Under the pieces are notes generated by a model. The model was given only the letters and a program-made list of their open reading frames with translations. It was not told where the DNA came from and searched no databases. The position numbers and the translations under genes are program-made. A stretch of DNA of 32,106 nucleotides from Acidobacteriaceae bacterium (lineage in GTDB: Bacteria > Acidobacteriota > Terriglobia > Bryobacterales > Bryobacteraceae): assembly GCA_019244055.1 (NCBI GenBank), contig JAFATG010000293.1, forward strand, positions 1 to 32,106, written 5' to 3'. Every line of letters starts with the position of its first letter. The stretch's first letter is position 1. Below, piece after piece: positions 23,659-32,106 of the stretch.

Positions 23659-25754
23659 TGTTCCGTTTCGCGCGTGTAATTGGGTTGCTTGCATGCGCTT
23701 TCGTAACCGCAACCGCTCATGATCCTGTATCGGATGCAATTGCGGCGTTGCAGCGCGGTGATCTCAGCTCCGCTGAACGAATCCTCCATTCATATATCGA
23801 AGACCATCCCGCGGATGCTGCGGCGCTCGAGGTTCTCGGTGTCGTTCTCGATCAAGAGAAGAAATACAGTGAAGCCGATCCTGTTTATCGCCGGGCGCTG
23901 GGCCTGGGGCGTTCGCCTGGATTACTGAACAATTACGGCAACCACCTCCTTTCAACCGGAAAAGTAAAAGAGGCGCGGCAAGCATTTCTCGCGGTGCTTG
24001 CGCTGGATCCCACTCACGCCAATGCAACGATTCAGTTGGCGCGCATTGCCCTCGAGCAGAAGTCTCCCGCCCAAGCAATCTCCTATCTAGATCGACTCCC
24101 GGCAGAGCAGCGCGACAGCCAGGATGTGGCCTTCCTCCGAATGCAGGCGGATTATGCGGTGGGGAGAATGAGCGAGGCGGATGCGATGCTGAAACGACTT
24201 TCGGCCAACGATGATCCTGTACAGAGTTTCACATTGGGCAAGGCGGTGGCAGCGGCGGGCCAATACGACAAAGCGGAGGTGTTTTTCGAGCGGACCGTGC
24301 GAGCAGAGCCGGACAATTTTGCCGCTCTTTATGATCTCGGTCTCGCGGCCGGGCATGCAGGTCATAACGAACGCGCGCGTGACGCTCTGCAGAAGGCTCT
24401 GGAAAAACAACCGGACAATCCGAACGTGCTCTATGATCTGGCCGCCACGGATGTAATTCTCCACGATCGAGTGACCGCGCTCGCCTTGCTCGCCCGCGCC
24501 CGCCACTTAGCACCCAACCGGCCCGAAATTGACTTATTGCTCGCGCGAACCGCAGGCGATCTCGGTTATTTCGGCGATGCAGTCGAGACCTGGGACGCAT
24601 ATCTGAAACTGATTCCCAATGACGAGATTGCACGCCGGGAGCGCGCATTCGCACAGAGCGCGACAGATGAGAACGTCGAGCCTGCTTTAGCCGAACTACA
24701 AAGCTTCGTTCGCCACCATCCCACAGATGCTAACGGTTATTACGAGCTCGCCATGGCTGAAAGCCCAAGCAATCCAGATCAAGCGCTGAAGGATATTGAG
24801 CGCGCTCTCGCGCTAAAGCCAAATCTCATCCCTGCGCACGTTACTCGCGGCCTTCTGCGCTATCGGCAAGGCAAACCGGAAGCCGCTCTACGCGATTTCG
24901 AGTTTGCCGCGCAACATGAACCTACAAACGCGGTCATCCTCGATCGACTCGGCGAAACATATCTCGCTCTTGGCCGGCCCGGAGATGCAGTTCCTGTTCT
25001 GCAAAGGGCCGAAGCCTCGGATTCCAAGAACCCTAACGTGCTCCTCCATCTCGGACGAGCCCTGTCCAAAACGGGTCGTCTGGAGGAAGCCGCTGCGGCT
25101 TTTGCGCGTTATCGCGACTTGGGCGGCGCAAACGCCGCGTTGCCCCATCCGCCCGGTCTGATCGATTTCCTAAGCCTGCCTCCTGAGGAGCAGCAGGCGC
25201 GATACCGCGCAGGGGTCGAACGTACTGTGGCAAGCAATCCGGATAGCGCGGCCGCTGAGGTCGAGTACCTAGGGCTCCTACTCAAAGACGGCAAGGCCGA
25301 TGAAGCCCAAGCTGTTGCCCGGAAGCTCATTTCGCTCAAGCCGGATGCTGCTCTTCTCGGCAAGGCTGCTCTTGTGCTCATCCGAAGCCAGCGCGCGGCC
25401 GAAGCCCTGCAGCTTCTCGATCAGGCCTCGCAAGGCGCGATGAGCGATCCACAACTGGCCACCATCAAAGCCATTGCGACCGACCTAACCGGCCAGAATT
25501 CCGACACGCAATTCAAAGAAATCGAGACGCGCTGGCCGAAGTGGGATGCTGGCTGGATCGCGCACGCGCTGGTTTTGCTATCGCGCGGACAGCGTGGGGC
25601 AGCGCAGCACGATTTCGATAACGCACTCGCGCTTGACACGCGCAATCACGCGGCCGATTATCTGGCGGCATATCTGAGCCCCTCGAAAAAAGACCAGCCC
25701 CAAGTTGTTTCCCCGGAAGTTTTGCTGGCCGGTCTTCCCTTACTATTTCCCTGA
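23658..25754 (+). CDS. Exported TPR-repeat protein
   Basis: 698 residues: a short hydrophobic N-terminus (MFRFARVIGLLACAFVTATA, probable signal peptide) and then TPR repeats almost throughout. Examples are LLNNYGNHLLSTGKVKEARQ, FAALYDLGLAAGHAGHNERA and NAVILDRLGETYLALGRPGD. The repeats break around 480-520 (HPPGLIDFLSLPPEEQQARY). No catalytic domain is seen. TPR proteins hold protein complexes; the overlapping start with the ThuA gene suggests that the two products are made in step and may interact. Specific partner unknown. Confidence 0.82.
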   Translation: MFRFARVIGLLACAFVTATAHDPVSDAIAALQRGDLSSAERILHSYIEDHPADAAALEVLGVVLDQEKKYSEADPVYRRALGLGRSPGLLNNYGNHLLSTGKVKEARQAFLAVLALDPTHANATIQLARIALEQKSPAQAISYLDRLPAEQRDSQDVAFLRMQADYAVGRMSEADAMLKRLSANDDPVQSFTLGKAVAAAGQYDKAEVFFERTVRAEPDNFAALYDLGLAAGHAGHNERARDALQKALEKQPDNPNVLYDLAATDVILHDRVTALALLARARHLAPNRPEIDLLLARTAGDLGYFGDAVETWDAYLKLIPNDEIARRERAFAQSATDENVEPALAELQSFVRHHPTDANGYYELAMAESPSNPDQALKDIERALALKPNLIPAHVTRGLLRYRQGKPEAALRDFEFAAQHEPTNAVILDRLGETYLALGRPGDAVPVLQRAEASDSKNPNVLLHLGRALSKTGRLEEAAAAFARYRDLGGANAALPHPPGLIDFLSLPPEEQQARYRAGVERTVASNPDSAAAEVEYLGLLLKDGKADEAQAVARKLISLKPDAALLGKAALVLIRSQRAAEALQLLDQASQGAMSDPQLATIKAIATDLTGQNSDTQFKEIETRWPKWDAGWIAHALVLLSRGQRGAAQHDFDNALALDTRNHAADYLAAYLSPSKKDQPQVVSPEVLLAGLPLLFP

Positions 25755-25758
25755 GCCC

Positions 25759-25810
25759 CATGAAACTTACATGAAATTTATTTGAATGTTTCATGTGAGT
25801 TTGATATGTT
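25759..25810 (+). promoter_or_regulatory. Promoter with CATGAAA direct and inverted repeats before the TonB receptor
   Basis: TTGAAT (25782-25787) and TATGTT (25805-25810) with a 17-base spacer form a moderate promoter for the receptor gene. CATGAAA occurs at 25759 and 25770, exactly 11 bp (one helical turn) apart, and again inverted as TTTCATG at 25789-25795. The repeats lie upstream of and across the promoter, as expected for a regulator-binding site. The regulator is unknown. Confidence 0.45.
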
Positions 25811-25848
25811 GTCTCCAACGAGTCGAGGTCTTTCTCCAAGGAGTCCAT

Positions 25849-28800
25849 ATGCGCGTTTCGCGCTTATTGTTTGTTGCCGCTCTCACGCTCAGTTTTGTCC
25901 AATTTTGTTTTACTCAGACGTTCACATCTTCCATCACCGGCACGGTGGCCGATCCATCGGGCGCGGCGGTTGGGAACGCCAAAATTGAGCTAAAGAACAT
26001 GGGAACAAACGATGTTCACGACCTCACGTCCCTGAACGATGGTTCCTATCAGTTCAATAACCTGCAGCCTGGAAGTTATCAGATCACCGTGACAGCTCCG
26101 GGCTTCACGACTTATGTCCAGTCGAACTTGATTCTCCGTGCACAGGTCAACAGCACAGTGAATATTTCGCTCCAGCTCGGGAACACACAGCAAAAGGTCG
26201 AAGTCGCCGGTTCGGCAGTCCTGGTTGACACGGAGACCGCTAATAGCTCGGCTATACTGGACAGCCATCTTCTCAGTACACTGCCAAATGGGACGCGAAA
26301 TCCGCTGAATTTCGTGTTGGCTGTCGCGGGCACGACCACAGGACCTGCGGGGCAGACCGTGTCATCAAACGGCACCACCTTGGATCAGAACTCTAGTAGC
26401 TTCGGGCTGAACGGCGGCCGGACCGGCGAGGAATCCATCTTAATCGACGGTGCTCCCTCTACCGCAGTGGATTGGGGCGGACTCTTCGTAGCCCCGCTCC
26501 AAGATTCCGTGCAGGAGCAACAGATCGTTACTAATACGTATGATGCGCAGTACGAACGGTCCGGATCAGGTATCGTCACGCTCATCACCAAGGGCGGGAC
26601 GAACACATTTCACGGGGAGATCTACGATTATCTGCAAAATTCGGCTCTCAATGCGAATTCCTGGTCGAATAACAAGAACGGCGCGCCGAAAGGCCAATTC
26701 AAAAGGAACCAGTTCGGCGGAAATATCAGCGGTCCTATCCTGAAGCGCGCCAACCTGTTTTTCTTCGGTGGATACGAGGGTCTGCGCCAGTCAGCTACAG
26801 AGAGTAGCGGACTGGAAACAGTCCCTACGCAAGCAGAGCGCAATGGAGACTTCTCCGGAGCGCTGAATGCGGACGGCACGCCGAATCTCATTTACAACCC
26901 ATTCACAAGCGTGCCGCTTCCAGACGGCACCTATACGCGTCAAGCGTTCGCCGGCAATGTTATCCCTCAGAACCTGATCAACCCAGTCGGCGCCAAGATG
27001 ATGAGCCTGTACCCACTGCCCAACCGTCCTGGCCAGGGGCCGAACCAAATTAATAATTTCTTTGCACAGGGTGCGGGTAAGAACACGAACGACAAGATGG
27101 ATACGCGCTTTGACTGGGAACAGAGTTCGACGCACAGAGTGTTCGTGCGCTGGTCGGACCGGTTTCGGGAGGACGTGATTCCTCCCTGCTTCTTCTGTAC
27201 AGGGGGAGATTCCGGCGTGAACGAAAACGATCACGGGTTTCAGGTCGTTTTGAATGACACCGTTACGCCAAGCCCCACCTGGGTGATTAACTCATTTGTG
27301 AGCTACAGCCGGTGGCAAGAGCCGCACATAGCGCAAACGTTCGGTACGGCCGACGCAGCGACCATTGGACTCTCGCCATTGCTGTTTCAGGCGCCGATCT
27401 TGCCGGGAATTTCCGTTGAGAACTATGCAACCCTGGGTATCACTTTCGGCGGTGGATTCGAAACGTACACGCGGGACGCGGCTACAATCGGAATCAATCT
27501 TACCAAGCAGTTTTCAAAGCACACGCTCAAATTCGGTGCCAACTTCGATGACCAGCTAATCAATAACGCCCAGGCGTCTAATGGCGTAAACACGGGATCT
27601 GCGGCCTTCGACTTTGGAACCGCCCTGACCTCTTGCGATCCCAACCCGAACGGGGGCCCATGCATTGCGAGCAACAGCGGATCTAGTGTGTCTGGTAACG
27701 CACTTGCCTCCATGTTATTAGGCACTGGGAGCGGCGGCGGGCAGTCCTTCAATATCGAACCCGCAATGAGCCTGCACACCTACGGGTCGTATATTCAGGA
27801 TCAGTGGCGCGTCACGCCACGCCTGACCGTGAACGTAGGCGTGCGATATGAGAACCAGCGCCCCGCCACAGAGCGTTTCAACCGGCTCGAATACTTCGAC
27901 CCGAACGTAGTAAATCCCATCAGTTCCCAGATCGGATTTAACGTACTCGGTGGATTCGACTACGCCCAGACAAACGGCAATGGCCGGTTCGCATGGCCGC
28001 CCAATGATCACGATTTCGCGCCTCGCGCCGGAGTCGCGTTCAAGCTAACGGATAAGCTGGTTGCTCGCGCGGGTGCTGGCATTTACTTCCTGCCCCCTTC
28101 GGCCATGATCACTTTCGATAATCCGGGCCAATTCATCGGATTCAGCTCTTCGACGGCATATAACGGGACGACACAAAACGGATATGTTCCGTTGAATTTG
28201 GTCAGTAATCCTTTCCCCAATGGGATCAACCAGCCTACGGGCAGCTCGCAAGGCTTGCTCACGCTCGTTGGCGACGGCCAGAGTCAGATCTGGCCGAAAG
28301 CGCCACATCCGACGCCCTACACCGAACAGTGGAGCTTCGATCTGCAATACCAAGTCACTCCGCATTCGGTGTTTCAAATCGGTTATCTGGGAAACCGCGG
28401 ACGCAAGCTGCTGTACGGCAATCCCAACATCAATGCCGATCAGTTGCCGGACCAGTACCTGAGTCTGCAATCACAACTCGATCAGCAAGTACCGAACCCG
28501 TTCTACGGCATTCTTGATCAAACCACCCCCCTGGGATCACAAAAGACCATAGCGTATAACCAATTGCTACGCCCATTCCCTGAGTTTACGGACATTACGT
28601 GGAATCGTTCTCTACCTGGCGCGAGATCCTCTTACAACGCACTTGATGCAAAGTACAATTACAGTTTCGGTGCCGGCTTAAGCGTGCTCGCGACTTATCG
28701 GTGGTCAAAGGCCCTGGATAACGGCCCGGAGGATTTCATCGGCTGGGGCACTGGCAATCAATGGCGCGACTCCTACAACACCATGCTCGATTACAACATC

Positions 28801-29385
28801 AGCACGCACGATGTTCCGCAGAGCTTCGCGACCGCCTTGGTATACGACCTGCCGTATGGAAGTGGCAAACATTGGGGCAATAGCGCTCCCGGCATCGTAA
28901 AAGAGGTGTTGGGAAACTGGCAGGTTTCGAGCGTCATCCGGCTGGCCAGCGGATTACCACTTCCCACGGGAGTCTTCTGGAGCTATAGCAATCCACTTGG
29001 TCCATACGGTTTTCCGGGACCGCAGCTGGCAGACCTAGTCGGAAACCCTGTGCCGTCGACTCGAACTCCCAACAACTGGATCAATGCCGCCGCTTATACC
29101 GCGCCACCAAACAACTGGACGCTCGGGAATGCACCTCAGCGCATGACACAGCTTCGCGAGCGTGCTGCCCGCAACTTTGACCTCTCGGTCGCTAAGAACT
29201 TCGGAAGCGAACGATACCAGGCCTGGTTCCGCGCCGAGTTCCTGAACGCTTTCAATTACGCTCAATACAATCTGGCCCCGTTCAACACTTTCCAGCTATG
29301 CGTTACATGCGGAGATTTTGGAGATCTGAACTGGACCGAAAACAGTCCACGGACCATCCAGTTGAGCCTGAAGCTCGCTTTCTAA
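25849..29385 (+). CDS. Oar-like TonB-dependent receptor with carboxypeptidase-regulatory-like domain
   Basis: 1178 residues from ATG 25849, set by AAGGAG at 25838-25843; an upstream in-frame ATG at 25786 lies in the promoter and is rejected. A signal peptide (to ~FCFTQ) is followed by a carboxypeptidase-regulatory-like beta-sandwich (FTSSITGTVADPSGAAVGNA to ~110). A TonB plug-like region (ESILIDGAPSTAVDWGG, QQIVTNTYDAQYERSGSGIV) precedes a long beta-barrel ending in the outer-membrane pattern LSLKLAF with C-terminal Phe. Acidobacteriota carry many such Oar-type receptors, thought to import or bind carbohydrates and peptides. A role in importing the substrate of the neighbouring sugar island is attractive but unproven. 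Confidence 0.9.
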   Translation: MRVSRLLFVAALTLSFVQFCFTQTFTSSITGTVADPSGAAVGNAKIELKNMGTNDVHDLTSLNDGSYQFNNLQPGSYQITVTAPGFTTYVQSNLILRAQVNSTVNISLQLGNTQQKVEVAGSAVLVDTETANSSAILDSHLLSTLPNGTRNPLNFVLAVAGTTTGPAGQTVSSNGTTLDQNSSSFGLNGGRTGEESILIDGAPSTAVDWGGLFVAPLQDSVQEQQIVTNTYDAQYERSGSGIVTLITKGGTNTFHGEIYDYLQNSALNANSWSNNKNGAPKGQFKRNQFGGNISGPILKRANLFFFGGYEGLRQSATESSGLETVPTQAERNGDFSGALNADGTPNLIYNPFTSVPLPDGTYTRQAFAGNVIPQNLINPVGAKMMSLYPLPNRPGQGPNQINNFFAQGAGKNTNDKMDTRFDWEQSSTHRVFVRWSDRFREDVIPPCFFCTGGDSGVNENDHGFQVVLNDTVTPSPTWVINSFVSYSRWQEPHIAQTFGTADAATIGLSPLLFQAPILPGISVENYATLGITFGGGFETYTRDAATIGINLTKQFSKHTLKFGANFDDQLINNAQASNGVNTGSAAFDFGTALTSCDPNPNGGPCIASNSGSSVSGNALASMLLGTGSGGGQSFNIEPAMSLHTYGSYIQDQWRVTPRLTVNVGVRYENQRPATERFNRLEYFDPNVVNPISSQIGFNVLGGFDYAQTNGNGRFAWPPNDHDFAPRAGVAFKLTDKLVARAGAGIYFLPPSAMITFDNPGQFIGFSSSTAYNGTTQNGYVPLNLVSNPFPNGINQPTGSSQGLLTLVGDGQSQIWPKAPHPTPYTEQWSFDLQYQVTPHSVFQIGYLGNRGRKLLYGNPNINADQLPDQYLSLQSQLDQQVPNPFYGILDQTTPLGSQKTIAYNQLLRPFPEFTDITWNRSLPGARSSYNALDAKYNYSFGAGLSVLATYRWSKALDNGPEDFIGWGTGNQWRDSYNTMLDYNISTHDVPQSFATALVYDLPYGSGKHWGNSAPGIVKEVLGNWQVSSVIRLASGLPLPTGVFWSYSNPLGPYGFPGPQLADLVGNPVPSTRTPNNWINAAAYTAPPNNWTLGNAPQRMTQLRERAARNFDLSVAKNFGSERYQAWFRAEFLNAFNYAQYNLAPFNTFQLCVTCGDFGDLNWTENSPRTIQLSLKLAF

Positions 29386-29415
29386 GAACTTCGAGGCAGG
29401 ACGAGCAAATCGATT

Positions 29416-29445
29416 GCCGCCTATAGCTTATCGGTTGGAGGCGGC
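29416..29445 (+). terminator. Possible terminator hairpin after the TonB receptor
   Basis: GCCGCCT and AGGCGGC pair as a 7-bp GC-rich stem with a 16-base loop, 30 bases after the receptor stop. No clean T-run follows, so termination is uncertain. Confidence 0.3.
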
Positions 29446-29553
29446 CCCTCGTTCACGTCTTTCTTGCCCACTAAATGAGCAGCATCGAGGCGACTCCTCT
29501 TTTTCATTGACTAGTGAATTTCAATCGGCTAATCTGTGGGCCGAGGATTACCC

Positions 29554-30951
29554 ATGCACACGATTCGTCCCCCAGTTTGTGTGCGCGCTTCTCGCCCGCA
29601 CAGGTTCTTTCTTACCTCTCCGCTTCTTTCTCTTGCTCTGCTCGCGTTTCTCCCCTCAGCGCTAGACGCGCAAGCTCCAACTCTCCTATTGGGGAACTCG
29701 CAAATTCCCGCCCCCACGCTGGCACAGGGCTATACAGTTCAGCCGAACGTCAGTCAAACAGCCTCTACCACCACGCTCGCCTACACGGTGACCTCGCCCC
29801 CTGGCAATCTTGCGCCAGTGATGGTTTCCAAAGTGCTCTATGAGGCGGCAATACCCGGCTCAGCGACAACGAACATCACAATAAACGTGAGCTGGACCGG
29901 TTCGCTCTATGTTACGCAAGACGGCAACGCGATCCCCCATTTCACGGCCGGGTATGTCGATTCTAATTCCCCTAACCCGCAGACCATCAATACAACCATC
30001 CAAGGTGGGCTTGGCTCGTTCGTTTTCACCTGTGCATCTTTAACCTCAGAGACATCCACTATAACCGTAACCATCAATGTCGGGAATCCTCTGGGCGGTC
30101 GTAAACCGTATATCAATGATTTCGATGGCTTTGGGTACACGGATTTCACGGTATGGCGTCCATCGAACGGAACTTGGTACCTACATTCCCGAACGCCCTA
30201 TACGTCGCAGATTAGTTGGGGTCTAAACGGGGACGTGCCCGTGCCCGGAGACTATGACGGTGATGGCATTGCGGACCTGGCAGTCTGGAGACCTTCTGAG
30301 GGCAACTGGTATGTAACTCTGAGCAGCACCGGCGGCCAATTCCGGGTGCCATGGGGACAGCAAGGCGATATTCCGATAGCGGGCGGCGACTACGACGGTG
30401 ATGGCAAAACTGACTTTGCAATTTGGCGTCCATCTACCGGCACATGGTGGGTAATTCTTAGCAGCACAGGCGCGGTAGTCAGAACCTCGTGGGGCATACC
30501 GGGCGACATTCCTCTAGTCGGAAATTTCGATGGCGATGCAAAGACCGATTACGTCATTTATCGTCCATCTGAAGGCAATTGGTACATCCTGCCCAGCAGC
30601 ACAGGCGTTGGAAGGGTCGTGTCGTGGGGAGCGGCGGGCGATATCCCGGTTCCGGGCGACTACGACCGGGACGGCATCACAGATTACGCGGTCTGGAGGC
30701 CTTCGGAGGGTAAGTGGTACGTGTTCTTCAGCGTGAGTGGGTCGACTGAAGTTGCGTTATGGGGTCTCCCCGGCGACATTCCTGTGCCTGGCGATTACAA
30801 TTCGGACGGTATCACTGATTTCGCTATCTGGAGGCCTTCGGAAGGCAACTGGTACGTCTTGGGTAGCGGGGGCCAAGGCCCAAATCCCCCAGTGCTGTGG
30901 GGCTTAGCCAACGACGTCCCCATAGGTCGGATCTTAACAACCGCGCCATAG
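29554..30951 (+). CDS. Secreted FG-GAP/VCBS-like repeat protein
   Basis: 465 residues. Start ATG 29554 has GAGGA at 29543-29547; a leader frame from 29536 is less likely. A signal peptide (cleaving near ALDAQA) leads to a beta-rich domain (~45-185). Then come six repeats of ~44-48 residues in the pattern 'DYDGDG.TDFA.WRPS.G.WY' with GDIPVPG between them. The Asp-rich loops (DYDGDGKTD) resemble calcium-binding FG-GAP loops of propeller proteins. The fourth and sixth loops are weaker (FDGDAKTD, YNSDGITD), and the first is degenerate (FDGFGYTD). Likely extracellular and calcium-stabilised; ligand unknown. Confidence 0.8.
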   Translation: MHTIRPPVCVRASRPHRFFLTSPLLSLALLAFLPSALDAQAPTLLLGNSQIPAPTLAQGYTVQPNVSQTASTTTLAYTVTSPPGNLAPVMVSKVLYEAAIPGSATTNITINVSWTGSLYVTQDGNAIPHFTAGYVDSNSPNPQTINTTIQGGLGSFVFTCASLTSETSTITVTINVGNPLGGRKPYINDFDGFGYTDFTVWRPSNGTWYLHSRTPYTSQISWGLNGDVPVPGDYDGDGIADLAVWRPSEGNWYVTLSSTGGQFRVPWGQQGDIPIAGGDYDGDGKTDFAIWRPSTGTWWVILSSTGAVVRTSWGIPGDIPLVGNFDGDAKTDYVIYRPSEGNWYILPSSTGVGRVVSWGAAGDIPVPGDYDRDGITDYAVWRPSEGKWYVFFSVSGSTEVALWGLPGDIPVPGDYNSDGITDFAIWRPSEGNWYVLGSGGQGPNPPVLWGLANDVPIGRILTTAP

Positions 30952-30978
30952 ATCGGCAACAATCCCGAAGAGACAGGA

Positions 30979-31002
30979 GCCGCCGTTCATTTCGACGGCG
31001 GC
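30979..31002. terminator. Hairpin between convergent genes, probable bidirectional terminator
   Basis: GCCGCCGT (30979-30986) and ACGGCGGC (30995-31002) form a perfect 8-bp stem with an 8-base loop. It lies 28 bases after the FG-GAP gene and overlaps the last codons and stop of the convergent deacetylase gene. It lacks a strong T-run. Confidence 0.45.
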
Positions 31003-32106
31003 CTCTCATTCCAGCCCGCGTGCGCATACCAATCGATGATTCGGTAATGAGGATACGGCTCTTCTCGCGGGAGCTTGTCGAAATCGATGATATCGGCCTG
31101 CAGGTGATTCCCATCCTGCGATTCGTAATACCAGGTCGCTTCCTGGCCGATTTTGGCCGCTTCGCCTGACACGAAGAGCTTCTGCTTTTCGTAATGATAC
31201 GGTGCATGGCGGCCGGGAGCAGCTTTGTAGACGACATCGACAACCAGCTTTGTGTCGCGTGAGAGCGAGCCTTCCTCCAATAACTCCTGCATCGCTTTCA
31301 CGACGATCCAGTTCCCTGTTCTATGGTCCACATGCCGTTCATCCGGGTGGCCGGTGAGGATGAGATCGGGTTTGAAGCGTTTGATGAACTCTTTCGCCGC
31401 GCTCACCGCCGCATCGCGCGAGTACGGGATGTTCGGGATCGCGGAGTTGCGAAACGGCGAATGCTCGCTCGCCAGCAAAACCGAAAGGTAGGGATCACTC
31501 GAGTTCGGATGGTGATACCAGATTTCCTCCAAGCCGCCATCCGGCAGTCCGAGAAACGATAGGTTGTCGGGCGGCACTCCCATATGGCCCAGCGACGCTC
31601 GCGATTCATCCATCCGCACCTCTCCGAAATCCATCGCTCGCGCCGCATCGCAGGAATGCATGTAGAAGCGATCGCAGCCACCCGAGTCGCCGCTCGTGAA
31701 GTATACGAAGTGAATCGGAATATTGTTTTCGGCAGCAGCGCGAATGATGCCGGGATGCGAGGTGTCGTCGTCTTCATGCGCGCAGAACACGAGCATGGAT
31801 TTCGGCAGATCGTTTACGGCCAGCTCGAGCCGGTTTTGGGCAAAGGGCGTTCCGTCAGCATCTTCGAGCGAAACGTGAACGGTATACACGCCCGGACTCC
31901 GCGGTTCTAGGGACAAGTTGTGTGCGCCAAGAATTGCGTCTTGGAGCGTGCGGTTTTCGATTTCATGGCCGGCCGCGTCAAGAACACGGGCATGGAGCTG
32001 CGATTTAGCGGGAATTGGTTTGCTACTGTTCACGAAGAAAGAAACTTCCGGCCGAACGCCCGTTGCGAACATCGTGTGGCTCGTGTCGAACCTGATCACG
32101 TCAGAC
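30987..32106 (-). CDS. PIG-L/LmbE-family deacetylase-like protein, 5' end at window edge
   Basis: At least 370 residues; the frame is still open at the window edge, so GTG 32099 is only the first start inside it. Residues ~1-100 form a beta-sandwich-like leader. The PIG-L domain follows from MLVFCAHEDDDTSHPG. Family enzymes remove N-acetyl groups from GlcNAc-linked substrates using a zinc bound by the motif 'AHPDDE' and a distal 'HPD..H.DH'. Here the first motif is AHEDDD (His108, Glu109, Asp110-112), with Pro replaced by Glu and the last Glu by Asp, while GHPDERHVDH (His251, Asp253, His256, His259) is intact. The zinc ligands may therefore be kept. Substrate unknown. Confidence 0.8.
   Translation of the reverse strand, partial: SDVIRFDTSHTMFATGVRPEVSFFVNSSKPIPAKSQLHARVLDAAGHEIENRTLQDAILGAHNLSLEPRSPGVYTVHVSLEDADGTPFAQNRLELAVNDLPKSMLVFCAHEDDDTSHPGIIRAAAENNIPIHFVYFTSGDSGGCDRFYMHSCDAARAMDFGEVRMDESRASLGHMGVPPDNLSFLGLPDGGLEEIWYHHPNSSDPYLSVLLASEHSPFRNSAIPNIPYSRDAAVSAAKEFIKRFKPDLILTGHPDERHVDHRTGNWIVVKAMQELLEEGSLSRDTKLVVDVVYKAAPGRHAPYHYEKQKLFVSGEAAKIGQEATWYYESQDGNHLQADIIDFDKLPREEPYPHYRIIDWYAHAGWNERPPSK

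Noticed and set aside
25786-25848. A longer start for the TonB-dependent receptor
   Set aside because: It has no ribosome site, overlaps the promoter and would bury the signal peptide; ATG 25849 has AAGGAG at proper spacing.

Overview
The window looks like a chromosomal segment of an Acidobacteriota bacterium, most likely of the Solibacter/Bryobacter type. This is inferred from gene content, not from a database search. The pointers are a secreted VWFA-like protein of the acidobacterial kind, a large Oar-like TonB-dependent receptor with an N-terminal carboxypeptidase-regulatory-like domain, an S24 protein with a long N-terminal domain, an FG-GAP-like secreted repeat protein, a secreted protein with 28-29 residue 'DHGV' repeats like those at the C-termini of acidobacterial M56/BlaR1-like proteins, and remnants of ECF sigma and Ser/Thr kinase-TPR genes. 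No IS element, CRISPR array, tRNA or rRNA was seen.

Layout. 1-8430 is mostly housekeeping: the end of a RidA-like gene, a KdgK-type sugar kinase, the VWFA protein, the S24/LexA-like protein, RNase R, a COG1839 'adenosine-specific kinase' family protein, the tRNA methylthiotransferase MtaB, and divergently from it the RNase P RNA gene (rnpB, about 7991-8430). 8451-10253 is a strip of broken genes: an RtcB fragment, a UbiD-type decarboxylase with a stop, a frameshift and a lost C-terminus, and a kinase-TPR gene reduced to its two ends. 10354-15090 holds the DHGV-repeat protein, a single-chain dihydroxyacetone kinase, dodecin, a SnoaL-like protein and a cupin. 15150-15434 is another remnant, an ECF sigma piece joined to a kinase N-terminus.

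15458-25754 appears to be one functional island. A minus-strand operon (sugar isomerase-like, phytanoyl-CoA dioxygenase-like, second TIM-barrel protein, diheme cytochrome c, PQQ dehydrogenase) diverges from a plus-strand operon (Gfo/Idh/MocA oxidoreductase, LacI-type regulator, ThuA-like protein, TPR protein). The genes overlap or abut closely. A perfect 8-bp inverted repeat lies between the two operons at 20377-20398 and is the obvious candidate LacI operator. My reading is a regulated sugar or polyol oxidation pathway, with periplasmic PQQ/cytochrome oxidation and cytoplasmic NAD(P)-dependent and isomerase steps. The substrate cannot be read from sequence.

25759-32106 holds the TonB-dependent receptor behind a promoter with three CATGAAA elements, the FG-GAP-like secreted protein, and a convergent PIG-L-type deacetylase that runs off the window edge. 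Once pseudogenes are counted there is no gene-free stretch over 300 bases. The largest gap (13902-14117) shows nothing I can name.
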